Of a stretch of DNA of 64,000 nt, positions 35,510 through 44,059 are shown one piece after another. The stretch is from Streptomyces regalis (GTDB taxonomy: Bacteria; Actinomycetota; Actinomycetes; Streptomycetales; Streptomycetaceae), in the NCBI RefSeq assembly GCF_001509475.1, contig NZ_LLZG01000081.1, positions 1-64,000 on the forward strand, written 5' to 3'. The position numbers and the translations under genes were made by a program. The notes beneath the pieces were generated by a model that saw only the letters and a program-made list of their open reading frames with translations, searched no databases and was not told the origin of the DNA. Numbering within the stretch: position 1 is the stretch's first letter; each line of letters opens with the position of its first letter.

Positions 35510-36256
35510 ATGAGCCAGCCGCCGTTCCAGCCACCACCGCAGCCGTCGCAGCCACCGCAGGCTCCCGACAACCCCTACAACCAGCCCGCTTCGCCCCAGC
35601 AGCCACCGGGGTTCGGCCCCGCGCCGGCCCCGGGGCAGCCGCCGATGCAGGCCGGCCCACCGCCTGCCCCCGGCCAGCCCCCGATGCACCACGGAGCGCC
35701 GCCTGTCCCGGGGCCGCCGCCGATGCAGCCGATGTATCCGATGCAGCCCGCACCGCACTTCCAGGCACCGCACTTCGGGCAGCGACCGACCGCAAGCGGT
35801 CATCCGGTCGGCGCGGTCTTCCTCGCATTCTTCATCTCGGTCATCGTCTCGATGATCTACAGCGGTCTCATCCTGGCCACGTACAAGGACCTCACGCTCA
35901 CCACGGCCAACGCCCTCTACTTGGGCCACGCGCTGCTCAACGGAGCGATCGTCGGCGCCTTGGTCGGCTCAGTGGGTCACCGCAACACCGGCGCCTGGAT
36001 CTGGGGGGCCGTCATCGCCGCGCTCGCTGCCTTCTTCGGCTACGCCAACGCATGGCCCCTCATCCTCGCCGACGCCCAATCGCCCGGTGCCGTCTGGGAC
36101 ATGGTGAGGTACGACGCCTTCCTCCCGGCCAGGGCCTGGTGGAACGACGAATCCTCCGGCGGAGTCGACTGGTTCTCCCCGCTCGGCCTCCTGGTCGCCG
36201 CAGCCGCCGCTTGGGGTCTCGCCTACCTCATCGGTAACAAGCGCCGTCAGGTGTGA
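35510..36256 (+). CDS. Proline-rich membrane protein
   Basis: A 248-residue protein. Residues 1-95 are Pro/Gln/Met-rich (PPPQPSQPPQAP, PGQPPM repeats); the rest has about four TM segments separated by short loops (GAVFLAFFISVIVSMIYSG, GHALLNGAIVGALVG, GAVIAALAAFFGYA, LGLLVAAAAAWGLAYLIG). GGGAAG precedes the start. Proline-rich tails of this kind recur in several proteins of the locus. Function unknown. Confidence 0.75.
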   Translation: MSQPPFQPPPQPSQPPQAPDNPYNQPASPQQPPGFGPAPAPGQPPMQAGPPPAPGQPPMHHGAPPVPGPPPMQPMYPMQPAPHFQAPHFGQRPTASGHPVGAVFLAFFISVIVSMIYSGLILATYKDLTLTTANALYLGHALLNGAIVGALVGSVGHRNTGAWIWGAVIAALAAFFGYANAWPLILADAQSPGAVWDMVRYDAFLPARAWWNDESSGGVDWFSPLGLLVAAAAAWGLAYLIGNKRRQV

Positions 36257-36335
36257 CTCCTCTTCAGGTGCCGGCCCGGGCGTCCAACGCCTGGTGCCCG
36301 GTCGGTAGCTGAACCCCGGCCTTCAGTCGGCGCCC

Positions 36336-36749
36336 TCAGTGAAAAGCGGGGCTGTCGCCGAGACCCGCCAGCGCTCCCCCGATACAGGTGACCATCATCG
36401 CCCAGCGAGTGTGACCGATCCGGGCCAGCACAAAACCCCAACCACCGAGGGCCGCACCCATGGCATACGTGGCGATCCAGACCCCCAGCGCATCGCCCTG
36501 ACCAAGGCGTACGCCGATCAGGACCAGACAGACGACGGCGACCAACCCGGCGACCGCCGCGTACACCCCACGTGCCTGCCGCGCCTCGCGCCGCCGCTCC
36601 TCCACGAGCCCCGGCCCGCGGCCGCCCTGAGCCTGGAACTGCGACCGCAGCTCATCCGCAGTCACGCCAGAACCGGAAGACAGCGGCTGAGCACCCGCCC
36701 CGCCCGTCCCGTCCGGCCTGTTCGCCGCGTTACCGCCATGCGTAGTCAT
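36336..36749 (-). CDS. Small membrane protein, paralogue of 23358
   Basis: A 137-residue protein with a polar N-terminus (TADELRSQFQAQGG) and three hydrophobic segments. Same length and plan as the 23358 protein, with matching segments near both ends. I chose ATG at 36749. CTAAGCT lies about 10 nt upstream and no Shine-Dalgarno is seen, so it may be leaderless. It may be transcribed alone. Function unknown. Confidence 0.7.
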   Translation of the reverse strand: MTTHGGNAANRPDGTGGAGAQPLSSGSGVTADELRSQFQAQGGRGPGLVEERRREARQARGVYAAVAGLVAVVCLVLIGVRLGQGDALGVWIATYAMGAALGGWGFVLARIGHTRWAMMVTCIGGALAGLGDSPAFH

Positions 36750-36824
36750 GGCAGCGGAGCTTAGCGACTGATCCCGTCGGCACCGTCGCACGCCCGACCA
36801 ATCACGCCAATCACGCCACTCGCG

Positions 36825-37109
36825 TCACAAGCCCTCGAGGTACGCCAGTCCAAGCATCAACGGCAGGGAAACCAGGGCGAGTCCGAACGCCGTAGCCGAC
36901 ATCCCCGTAAGGATTTCCCGTTTGGCGCGGATCCCCAGGTAAGCGGCGATCGGTGGGAGGACGCCACCGAGCAGAAAGCTGAAGTGCCAGCCGACATCAC
37001 TGATGAGGAAGATCATGAGGCCCCAGCAGGCCGGGACGGACGCGATGCTCAGATAGCACGAACGTGTGAGGAAACGCTCCAGGTCGTCGACCCCGCCGAG
37101 GAAACCCAT
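36825..37109 (-). CDS. Small multi-TM membrane protein
   Basis: A 94-residue hydrophobic protein with about three TM segments (SIASVPACWGLMIFLIS, FLLGGVLPPIAAYLGI, AFGLALVSLPLMLGLAYL). GGAGAAA-like purines precede ATG 37109. It lies 21 nt downstream of the broken small gene at 37131, likely the same transcription unit. No family recognised. Confidence 0.65.
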   Translation of the reverse strand: MGFLGGVDDLERFLTRSCYLSIASVPACWGLMIFLISDVGWHFSFLLGGVLPPIAAYLGIRAKREILTGMSATAFGLALVSLPLMLGLAYLEGL

Positions 37110-37130
37110 TTCTCCTGACCGCCTTCTCCG

Positions 37131-37389
37131 CTACACCGCGGCGTGATCGTAACCACTGGTGCCCACCTGGGGAAATCCGTCCGCCGCCGAGAAACCGTTG
37201 ACGGCCGAGGAGATGGCCACGCCGAGCGCGCCCATGGCCGACGCGAACGTGTCGAACGCCTTGGCCGCCTCGGCCCACAGCTGCATGAGTCGGATGGCCT
37301 CTGCCGCGGCCAGGGCGAACATGGCCACCGAAGCGGCCTGCCCGCCGACGGGGATCGCATTGACGGCCTTCGACGACGTACTTGATCAT
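37131..37389 (-). pseudogene. Frameshifted ESX-like small gene
   Basis: An open frame from ATG 37328 encodes 65 residues (FALAAAEAIRLMQLWAEAA ...). The same frame is open a little further upstream (NAIPVGGQAASVAM) but closes at a TGA. In the next frame ATG 37389 begins MIKYVVEG and runs directly into this stretch. One added base near 37365 would join them into an 85-90-residue helical protein of WXG100-like size. It may be a pseudogene, a sequencing error, or a shorter real gene starting downstream. Confidence 0.5.
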
Positions 37390-37484
37390 TGCCGCGCATG
37401 CAACACACCAGAGCCGACGGAACGTACGGATGACCTGGGCGTGCGGCGCGAGAGCCGGCTGCCGCGCCGCGCACCCTCCGAACC

Positions 37485-37883
37485 TCAGCGCTGACCGGCC
37501 CGACCGGCCCGCCCGCCCCGCCCAGAGGTGTGCACCGGCGCATCCCGCTCGGCACGCTCGCGGTCCAGGTCCGCCTGCTGCCGAGCGTCCCATTCCCCGA
37601 ACTGGGCCTTGGCCTGCTGGTGTTCCACGTGCGTCTGGTCGTCGGCCGCCCGGCGGATCTCGTGCATCCGCTGGAATACGGCCTCGGTGTAGCGCGGATC
37701 CTGGAAGGCGTCCTTGATGTCGACGCTCCCGCTCAGCACGGCACGCGCCATCTCGCGCAGGTCCGGGCCGAGCGATGACGCGTCGGCGATGGTGCGCAGG
37801 GAGCGGCGCAGCCGCAGGGCCTGCTCGGAGTCCTGGGCGATCCCCATGAGCACCTCGTCCTGGATCTCCCGGTCCGCGGTCAT
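37485..37883 (-). CDS. Helical charged protein, distant paralogue of 21408
   Basis: A 132-residue soluble protein, ATG 37883 with GGAAGGA about 13 nt upstream. The centre (LREMARAVLSGSVDIKDAFQDP) resembles the 21408 protein, and the second half is a charged helix (VEHQQAKAQFGEWDARQQADLDRERAERD, given here only as its key part, residues 85-115). It follows the CpnT-like gene at 37957 by 73 nt and is likely cotranscribed. Function unknown. Confidence 0.7.
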   Translation of the reverse strand: MTADREIQDEVLMGIAQDSEQALRLRRSLRTIADASSLGPDLREMARAVLSGSVDIKDAFQDPRYTEAVFQRMHEIRRAADDQTHVEHQQAKAQFGEWDARQQADLDRERAERDAPVHTSGRGGRAGRAGQR

Positions 37884-37956
37884 GGGCGCCGCACGTCCTT
37901 CCCGTTGGTGGTTGGTGGGGGCAGCTTTGGTGGGGCCAGTCGAAGCAACGGCAGCG

Positions 37957-39129
37957 TCATCCGAACTCGCTTCGGGCCCAGTCGTCCGCGCCCCCCGAGG
38001 AGCCGGAGGAAGCGGAGGAAGCGGAGCTCGGCGCGGAGGCAGTGGCCGCCGCCGGCCTGGTGGACGCCTGCGTGGTGCCCGAGGAACCGGAACCCGCCCC
38101 GGAGCCGGCCCCCGTCCCAGATGCGGTGCCCGTAGCCCCGTCGGACGCCTGCGTGCTCTGCGCACCGTGTCCGGCCAGCGCGTCGACGCCATGCTGGACG
38201 CGGTCCCCGGCCGCTCCGGTGACACGCTCCGTCGCGGCGTCCACGGCGTTGTTCACGTGCGTGGTCGGGTCCACGTAGCCGGCGAAGGTCGATCCCTCGC
38301 CCCCGGTGACCTCGTTCTTGAGGCCGTCCACATACTCACCGGCCGCCGTCTTGGCAACGTCCGCCGTCTCACCGAGGTCGACGCCGGACCGCGCGTCGAA
38401 GTACGTCTCGATGCCCTGCTGGCCGATGTTCTGCGCCATTCCGACGGCGGCCTCTGTGGCCTTCTCCTTGGCGGCGTCGACCACCTTCTCCTGGACGAAC
38501 TGCTTGCCCTGCTCCTTGAGCTGGTCCTTGGCGAACTGCTTGACCTTCTCCTTGGTGATCTTCTCGAGCTGCTCCTTGGCCATCTTCTTGACGGCGTCCA
38601 TGGTGGCGTGCTCCATGGCCTTGGTCACCGCCTCCATAACCTCCCGCTTGAGCCTGTCCAGCAGCTCGCGGACGATCAGCCGCGTGGCCTGTGTCGCACC
38701 CAGCGCACCGACCTCGGACAGTCCGAAGGTGAAGGGAGCTGCAGCCTGCGCCGCGATGATCTCGATCGCCAGCGCCACGAGTTGTGCGATCACCGCCAGC
38801 TTCGCCGTGAGCACCGCCACCGCCGCCGCGTCGAACGCGAAGGCGATCACATCGCACGCGGTCTTGGCGTCCGGCAGATATCTGTCCTCGCCGTTCGCGC
38901 CGGTGTAGGCGCCCCAGTCCTTGCTGAATCCCTCAACAGCCATACCGAAGTTGTGGGCGACGACGGTACGGGCGAGGCCTTCGCCGTCCCGCTGGATCTC
39001 TTCGAGTTCCTCGCCGAAAGCCCGCCAGGTCTCCGCGACCTTGTGCAGTGCCTCTTCGTCGGCCTCGGGCCAGGAGTATCCGAGGAGGTCGAGCACCCAG
39101 ACAAGCTCGCCGGGCAGAGTGAGCGACAT
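37957..39129 (-). CDS. Toxinless CpnT-like T7SS substrate
   Basis: A 390-residue protein whose first 200 residues match the N-domain of the 24652 toxin: LPGELVWVLDLLGYSWPEAD, VIAQLVALAIEI and AAPFTFGLSEVGALGATQATRLIVRELL (residues about 115-160). A lysine-rich helical region follows (EQLEKITKEKVKQFAKDQ), then a Ser/Thr/Ala/Gly-rich tail. There is no recognisable toxin domain. It may be a delivery protein that lost its warhead, or a scaffold. It lies 20 nt after the ESX-like gene at 39150, a typical partner arrangement. Confidence 0.75.
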   Translation of the reverse strand: MSLTLPGELVWVLDLLGYSWPEADEEALHKVAETWRAFGEELEEIQRDGEGLARTVVAHNFGMAVEGFSKDWGAYTGANGEDRYLPDAKTACDVIAFAFDAAAVAVLTAKLAVIAQLVALAIEIIAAQAAAPFTFGLSEVGALGATQATRLIVRELLDRLKREVMEAVTKAMEHATMDAVKKMAKEQLEKITKEKVKQFAKDQLKEQGKQFVQEKVVDAAKEKATEAAVGMAQNIGQQGIETYFDARSGVDLGETADVAKTAAGEYVDGLKNEVTGGEGSTFAGYVDPTTHVNNAVDAATERVTGAAGDRVQHGVDALAGHGAQSTQASDGATGTASGTGAGSGAGSGSSGTTQASTRPAAATASAPSSASSASSGSSGGADDWARSEFG

Positions 39130-39149
39130 GCCAATAGCCCCGTATTTGA

Positions 39150-39476
39150 TTAGAGTTCGCCGGAAATACCGTTCAGCAGGCCGCTGTTCGACAATTCCGA
39201 TGCGTCGTAGTTACGTGCCATGTCCTGCAGGTTGTACCCGATCTTTTGTAGCCGTTCCGCGAGGCTGTCCATCGATGTGAAGATTCCGTCACGAATCGGC
39301 GTGTAGACCTGGCCGAAGATCTCCCCGAAATCCGCGTCCGCCCATGGCTCACCAAGCCCCTCAAGGCTGTCCTTGAACCGCTTGGACGCGGTTGAGAAAT
39401 CGCCCCCGAGGTCGACGAACTTCCCGCCCTGCCTGCGGAGTACGCCCGTGTCCACATCAAAGGTTTCGAACTCCAT
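39150..39476 (-). CDS. ESX/WXG100-superfamily protein
   Basis: A 108-residue helical protein related to the 16749 protein (PWADADFGEIFGQVYTPIRDG, DSLAERLQKIG). Its position directly upstream of the CpnT-like gene, on the same strand, suggests the two are exported as partners, as WXG100-type proteins often are with longer substrates. No WXG triplet is present. Start ATG 39476, GGGGGAGCGCA upstream. Confidence 0.8.
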   Translation of the reverse strand: MEFETFDVDTGVLRRQGGKFVDLGGDFSTASKRFKDSLEGLGEPWADADFGEIFGQVYTPIRDGIFTSMDSLAERLQKIGYNLQDMARNYDASELSNSGLLNGISGEL

Positions 39477-39605
39477 TGCGCTCCCCCGAACTCCCCTGGC
39501 TGCACTTCATATTGCACGACAGACGGATACCTTAGACTCCTCGCGCACGACCCGGCCAACCCGCCAGTCAAGAGATCGTCAAGTTACGCAAGGGGACGAC
39601 AAAAA

Positions 39606-40187
39606 GTGGTGACAGTACAGTCGCATCACAGCAACACAGGGAGCCTGTGGGCGGGAAGACTCCTCGGCCTGGGGCTGCTTCTGTTGGCCGCAGTCGTCGC
39701 TGCGGTGACCATTCCGGAACTGCGCAGCGAACTCGCCGGCGAGGGCACCGATGGAACCCTCACCGTTTCTTCATGCGAGACACACACGAAGACCCACTAC
39801 GGCACGCACAGACGTTCCACAGAACTGAAGTTCAGCTGCACCGGAAACTGGAGCGCGCAAGAAGGTGAAGCCACCTACCAAGACGTAGTAGTAGAAACCT
39901 CATCGCGTTTCGAAACCGGGGCGAAAATCCCCGTGGTTCAGGTGGACGACACCTTCGAGCAACCGCAGGACCGCGACCCCGGAGACGACGCCGCGATTCT
40001 CGCGTTCTGCCTCTCCTTGCTGGCCTTCGGCATCTACTGCCTCCTCACCGGCTTCGGCAGCCGCAACGGCCCGGGATTCACGGCTTCTTGGCAGAGCCTG
40101 CCGGCCCGGACCGTCACCGGCCCCGTCCTGGGCGGCCTCTGCGCCCTGGGCGTCCTGGCAGCACTCGTCTGCGCCCTCGTCCTGTAA
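39606..40187 (+). CDS. Membrane protein, 'LTVxxC' family
   Basis: A 193-residue protein with an N-terminal TM (about residues 16-36), an extracytoplasmic domain with GTLTVSSC and KFSCTGNW, and two C-terminal TM segments. GTG at 39606 follows a purine-rich AAGGGG site. It lies 49 nt upstream of the related 40237 gene, so the two paralogues form an operon. Function unknown. Confidence 0.75.
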   Translation: MVTVQSHHSNTGSLWAGRLLGLGLLLLAAVVAAVTIPELRSELAGEGTDGTLTVSSCETHTKTHYGTHRRSTELKFSCTGNWSAQEGEATYQDVVVETSSRFETGAKIPVVQVDDTFEQPQDRDPGDDAAILAFCLSLLAFGIYCLLTGFGSRNGPGFTASWQSLPARTVTGPVLGGLCALGVLAALVCALVL

Positions 40188-40236
40188 CAGCAGTACCTGC
40201 CTGCCACCTGCCGCATCCCATTCCTGAGGAACCCCA

Positions 40237-40821
40237 ATGACACAAGTACACGGGAACGCCTCGCCGAACGCCGCCGCACCGGAAGACCGAGCGAGCCTCG
40301 GCCGCCTCATCGGCGCAGGCCTGATCCTCGTAGGCGTGGTCCTCATGGCCCTCGGCGCCTACCTCGGCCCCTACACCTACGCGACATCCACCCCGGGCAA
40401 GCTCACCGTCGAGACCTGCACCGTCGACTACAAGTACCGCTCGAGCACGTCGAGCAGTTCGCGCAAGAAGACCAAGACCAGGTGGTGCTACGGCACCTTC
40501 ACCGCCAACGACGGCTCCGTGAAGGACCTCAACGCCGAACTCAAGAGCGACGCCCTGCACCAGCGCGGCTACGTCATCGAGGCCCTCAAGACCGGCGACA
40601 CCTCGTACAAGCCGGACCGTGGGTGGGTCGGCGCCATCGCGGTGGGCTGCGCGTGGTTCTTCGTTGGCCTGATGCCCCTGTCGATCGGCGTACTGGGCGC
40701 CACCACCGGCTTCTCCTCCACGCAACCGTGGAGCCGGCGCCGGTTCCGGCCCTACCTCATCACGACGTTGGTGGCCGTGGTCGGGCTCCTGGCCAGTTTG
40801 CTGGTGGGGGTCTTCGCGTGA
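40237..40821 (+). CDS. Membrane protein, 'LTVxxC' family
   Basis: A 194-residue relative of the preceding protein, with GKLTVETC and WCYGTFTANDGS in the extracytoplasmic domain, one TM before it (about residues 28-48) and two after it. A Ser/Arg/Lys-rich loop lies between the cysteines, as in the 21956 protein (SSSSRKKTK versus SRSSRKNRR). GAGGAA lies 8 nt before the ATG. A strong terminator follows. Confidence 0.75.
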   Translation: MTQVHGNASPNAAAPEDRASLGRLIGAGLILVGVVLMALGAYLGPYTYATSTPGKLTVETCTVDYKYRSSTSSSSRKKTKTRWCYGTFTANDGSVKDLNAELKSDALHQRGYVIEALKTGDTSYKPDRGWVGAIAVGCAWFFVGLMPLSIGVLGATTGFSSTQPWSRRRFRPYLITTLVAVVGLLASLLVGVFA

Positions 40822-40827
40822 CGGGAG

Positions 40828-40860
40828 CCCCGGTGCCCCTGAGAAAGAGGGGCACCGGGG
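40828..40860. terminator. Bidirectional terminator
   Basis: CCCCGGTGCCCCT pairs with AGGGGCACCGGGG around a 7-nt loop, between the convergent ends of the 40237 (+) and 40956 (-) genes. Confidence 0.85.
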
Positions 40861-40955
40861 CCGGTCACCGGTCGAGCAGGGTGCGAACCCTTGCTCGACG
40901 CCAGACGATTGTTGCGGTACGGCGCCAGACGGACGGCATCACCAAACCCGGTGTC

Positions 40956-42131
40956 TCAGACCGCGGCTCGTTGCCGCCTGCTCTTGCGGAACAGCAGCAG
41001 ACCGCCCCCCGCCACGAACAGCACACCACAACCGAGCGCACCGAGACCGGTCGCGAGCAGCTCCGTCTCCATCGCCGGATGGGAGATCTTGTCGGTGCCG
41101 GTCGGTGACGCGAAGTGCTCGACGTCTCCCTTGTACGGCTTGGGCGCGGTGTCGATCTTCGGCGGGCTGTCCGCCGCTCGTACTGCCGCCGCGGCGTTGA
41201 TCTGGCCGGCGCCAACGAGTGCGTTGTGCCCGCCTGCGGGATGATCGGCCGTGCGCATCAGGATCGCGCGAGTCTGGGCCGGGGTCAGATCCGGGTTCTC
41301 GGCGAGCATCAGCGCGGTGACACCGGCGGCGAGCGCCGTCGCCGGGGAGGTGCCGTCGACCGGACGGTAGCCGCCGTCCTTGTCGGCGCTGATGATATCG
41401 ACACCGGGGGCAGCGATGGTGTTGTGGGTGCGCACCGTGGAGAAGTCGGCGCGCTGTCCTCCGGGCTTGGTCGCGGCGACGGAGATGACGTTCGCCAACC
41501 CAGCGGGGAAGTTGCCTTCGTTGCCTTCGTCGCCCATATTGCCTGCGCCTGCCAGCAGGGTGACGCCCTTCTGCACAGCGCGAGCAGCAGCAGCCAGCTC
41601 TTCGCCTCTCAGCTCGTTGACGACCCCTCCACCGACGGACAGCGAGATCACGTCGGCGTCGTTCTCCAGCGCGAAGTCGATGCCCTTCGCGATCGGGCTG
41701 ACGCCGTCCTTGAGACTCTCAACGTCCCCGCTGAAATCATCGTGCTCATCGTCGATCACGCGAGCCGTGACGATCTTGGCCTTAGGCGCGACCTTGAGGA
41801 CGTCCGAAACCATGGCGGTGCCGTGCACGCCGTAGCCGCTGTTCCCTGGTTCGAGACCGGCAAGCTCGTAGAAATCAGGGCCGACCTTGGTCACCCTGTC
41901 TTTGAGTGCGGGGTGGTCAGGGTTGATACCAGTGTCCAGTACCGCCACGGTGACGCCTTCGCCCTGAGTGGCCTGATGGGCCGTAGGTAGGTCGAGTGCG
42001 GCCGATTCCCAGCTGACCGGCGCATTCTCAGCGGCTGACGCGGGTACCGCGCCCCAAGAGAGGGTCGCACCCATCAGGACCATCAGCACAGCACCGGTGA
42101 CGGTGGCGTTGCGCATGGATCGGGTGGTCAC
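40956..42131 (-). CDS. Mycosin-type subtilisin protease (1 of 3)
   Basis: A 391-residue S8 protease with an N-terminal signal segment (residues 10-34), the triad Asp66 (AVLDTGIN), His103 (GVHGTAM) and Ser near 260 (DGTSPATALAAG), and a C-terminal TM (about residues 358-378) with a basic end. This is the plan of mycosins (MycP), which sit on the outer face of the membrane with the T7SS. The GTG start at 42131 overlaps the stop of the upstream gene (GTGA), with AGGGGAG upstream. Because three mycosin genes occur here I do not assign mycP to this one. Confidence 0.88.
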   Translation of the reverse strand: MTTRSMRNATVTGAVLMVLMGATLSWGAVPASAAENAPVSWESAALDLPTAHQATQGEGVTVAVLDTGINPDHPALKDRVTKVGPDFYELAGLEPGNSGYGVHGTAMVSDVLKVAPKAKIVTARVIDDEHDDFSGDVESLKDGVSPIAKGIDFALENDADVISLSVGGGVVNELRGEELAAAARAVQKGVTLLAGAGNMGDEGNEGNFPAGLANVISVAATKPGGQRADFSTVRTHNTIAAPGVDIISADKDGGYRPVDGTSPATALAAGVTALMLAENPDLTPAQTRAILMRTADHPAGGHNALVGAGQINAAAAVRAADSPPKIDTAPKPYKGDVEHFASPTGTDKISHPAMETELLATGLGALGCGVLFVAGGGLLLFRKSRRQRAAV

Positions 42132-43094
42132 TGCGTGTCTCCCCTCTGCAGGCGGTCCATATGAGCGCGGAAGAGAGTGACGAGGTCGTCGGCGTTGGCG
42201 CTCCAGGACTCGCGGTCCGTGTCGCTGTCGTCGCTCCACTCGCCAGGCAGATCGCCCGCGATGTAACCGTCGACGGAGCCGACGCTGGCCGCCACGACAT
42301 ACGGCATGTTCTCGCCACCCACCGGCGAAAGGGCGGAGCCGTTCCGGTACTTCCACTTGGCGGCCAGCGTGCCGGGCACCGCGTACGGAGTAACTACGCC
42401 ATCGTCGTAGAGATGGTCCTGGTAGGCCGCGTAGACCTTCTCCCTCGGCCCGCTCTCGGGTCCCTCGGGCAACACCACGACAGCCACGGTGGCGACCATG
42501 TTCGCGGTGGGATCGACGTACGTAGCGCGCAACACTGCCTTGCAGCCGTTGTCCTTGGCAGCCTTCAACGTATAACGCGTGAGGCCCTTGTCGCAGTCGG
42601 TCTCCGGCGAGATCCCCACGCGATTCCAGATCGCCCGCTTGGGGTCGTACAGCCCGCCGTTGTAGCCGCCACGGCCGCCGAGTGTGATCGGGAAGAAGTC
42701 ATCCACCGGCTCGTCGCGCCACATCACGTTGCCGTACTCGTCATTCGGTGTCTCCTGCCCGGCGTTGCTGTACGCGTGAGCCGCCAGCGCTCCGCCACCG
42801 AGCATACCGAGCACGCCGAACACGGTGAGCAGACCGCCGATGACCTTTCGGGCAGTGCCGCCCCCACCCGAGGGGGGTACTTGCGCCCCCATGGGGTTCC
42901 CGGGGACAGGGCTCCCGGGCGGGGCGTACGCACCGTACTGAGACGGCCCCGGTTGGATCGGCGGCGGCCCCGGGGGGCGCGGCCGGGGTGGGCGGCTGCA
43001 CAGGGCCTGCCCCCTGCCATTGCGGTTGCCAACCACTCTGCGGGGGCGGCTGCCCATACGGGTTGCCGCCCCCCGGGGGCGTGGGATAAGACAT
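42128..43094 (-). pseudogene. Proline-rich membrane protein with internal frameshift
   Basis: The apparent start ATG 43094 encodes a Pro/Gln-rich N-terminus (MSYPTPPGGGNPYGQPP). At a C6G4 run (42968-42977) the frame must shift by one base to continue as PGPPPIQPGPSQYGAYAPP, the TM segment (VIGGLLTVFGVLGMLGGGALA) and an extracytoplasmic domain ending in RLQRGDTQ. The downstream frame alone is open from ATG 43057 but its first 30 residues look non-coding. It is either a frameshift mutation, a sequencing error, or a slippage site. The mycosin gene overlaps its stop. Confidence 0.7.
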
Positions 43095-43493
43095 CAGTTC
43101 TTCCCTCTCACAGGTCTATCTGCGAGGGAGCACGATGGGTGGTCCGGCCTCCGGTGACAGAGCCCGCATCTCAACTGACTCGCCCAGGTTGCTGCGAAGC
43201 CCAACTAAAGCCACTCGCATACCTTTCGGCGCCCCCGCTAATCTCACGACAGCTTATGACCTTCGCAGACGCAAGGCGTGTCCCGCCCCCCTGGAACTCG
43301 TATAGCGATCGCATTGAAGGCTCCTGCCCTGATGGTCCGGTGTCTGCTCAGCACGAACGCCGGAATCTACCTCGCAAGAAGTCGTGAAAGTTCTGCGAAC
43401 GGGAAAACCCCGACGGGGCGCCCGAGGCCTGTTGGATAACGTGTCGCGGCGGCAGATGACCCGCGCCTTGCGAGACAGAGGGAGACCGGTGCC
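43095..43493. other. Intergenic region, no gene seen
   Basis: About 400 nt between divergent genes, lower in GC than its surroundings in places. GGATAACGT near 43432-43440 may be a -10 box for the gene at 43494. No repeat, RNA gene or coding frame is supported. Confidence 0.45.
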
Positions 43494-43706
43494 ATGCGAG
43501 CAGGCTGCAAGGTGGAGACCTCGGAGCTGGACGGCCTCGTCAGGAAGCTCCCCCGGAACCGGGACGAGATGCGACCGGCGCTGAACGCGCTGTACGCCAC
43601 CGGTCCGAAGCCCACCGGGAGCAGGGAACTCGACAATACCTACTCCGCCATGGCCCGGGACTTCGGCATGTCCGGCTCGCCCGGCGAGATGACGGCCCGC
43701 GTATGA
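43494..43706 (+). CDS. Short ESX-like protein
   Basis: A 70-residue protein, ATG 43494 with GAGGGAGA 8 nt upstream. The start VETSELDGLVRKLPRNRDEM resembles VDLSALDEVIRKL of the 53189 protein, but the second helix is missing. It overlaps the next gene by 4 nt (ATGA), which supports real translation. It may be a truncated WXG100-type gene. Function unknown. Confidence 0.6.
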   Translation: MRAGCKVETSELDGLVRKLPRNRDEMRPALNALYATGPKPTGSRELDNTYSAMARDFGMSGSPGEMTARV

Positions 43707-44005
43707 AGGGCCGGCACACACCCGCCGGACAGCCGCGGCCGGGGTCGGAGGGCACCACACCTCCCGCGCTCCCGAACGACGTCCGCAACGGGAACAACGG
43801 GAACGGACCCGGCGTCCAGGAGGACGAGGCGGGGCCCGGCGGCCTTCTGAAGAGGCTGGCCCTGTGGTCCGGACTCGCCCTCTGCATCGCGTTCATCGCC
43901 TGGGTGGCCTGGGGGTTCCTCCTGTTCGACCACGACATCGACCATCCCCGCGAAGGTGGCTTCTCCGACTGGCAGTGCGACGCGGGCCGCGACTGCGGTC
44001 CCTGA
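43703..44005 (+). CDS. Small single-pass membrane protein
   Basis: A 100-residue protein with a disordered Pro/Gly/Asn-rich N-terminus, one TM (about residues 53-74, LALWSGLALCIAFIAWVAWG) and a short Cys-containing outer end (DWQCDAGRDCGP). Translationally coupled to the short ESX-like gene (ATGA overlap). No family recognised. Confidence 0.6.
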   Translation: MKGRHTPAGQPRPGSEGTTPPALPNDVRNGNNGNGPGVQEDEAGPGGLLKRLALWSGLALCIAFIAWVAWGFLLFDHDIDHPREGGFSDWQCDAGRDCGP

Positions 44006-44059
44006 TGACGCGCCGCTTCCGGCTGTGTGCTCCCCCGGGCTGGTCGAGCCAACAACACC

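Noticed and set aside
43254..43760. A 168-residue minus-strand frame over the small genes at 43494 and 43703
   Set aside because: It lacks a ribosome-binding site and overlaps two coupled genes with good start signals on the plus strand.
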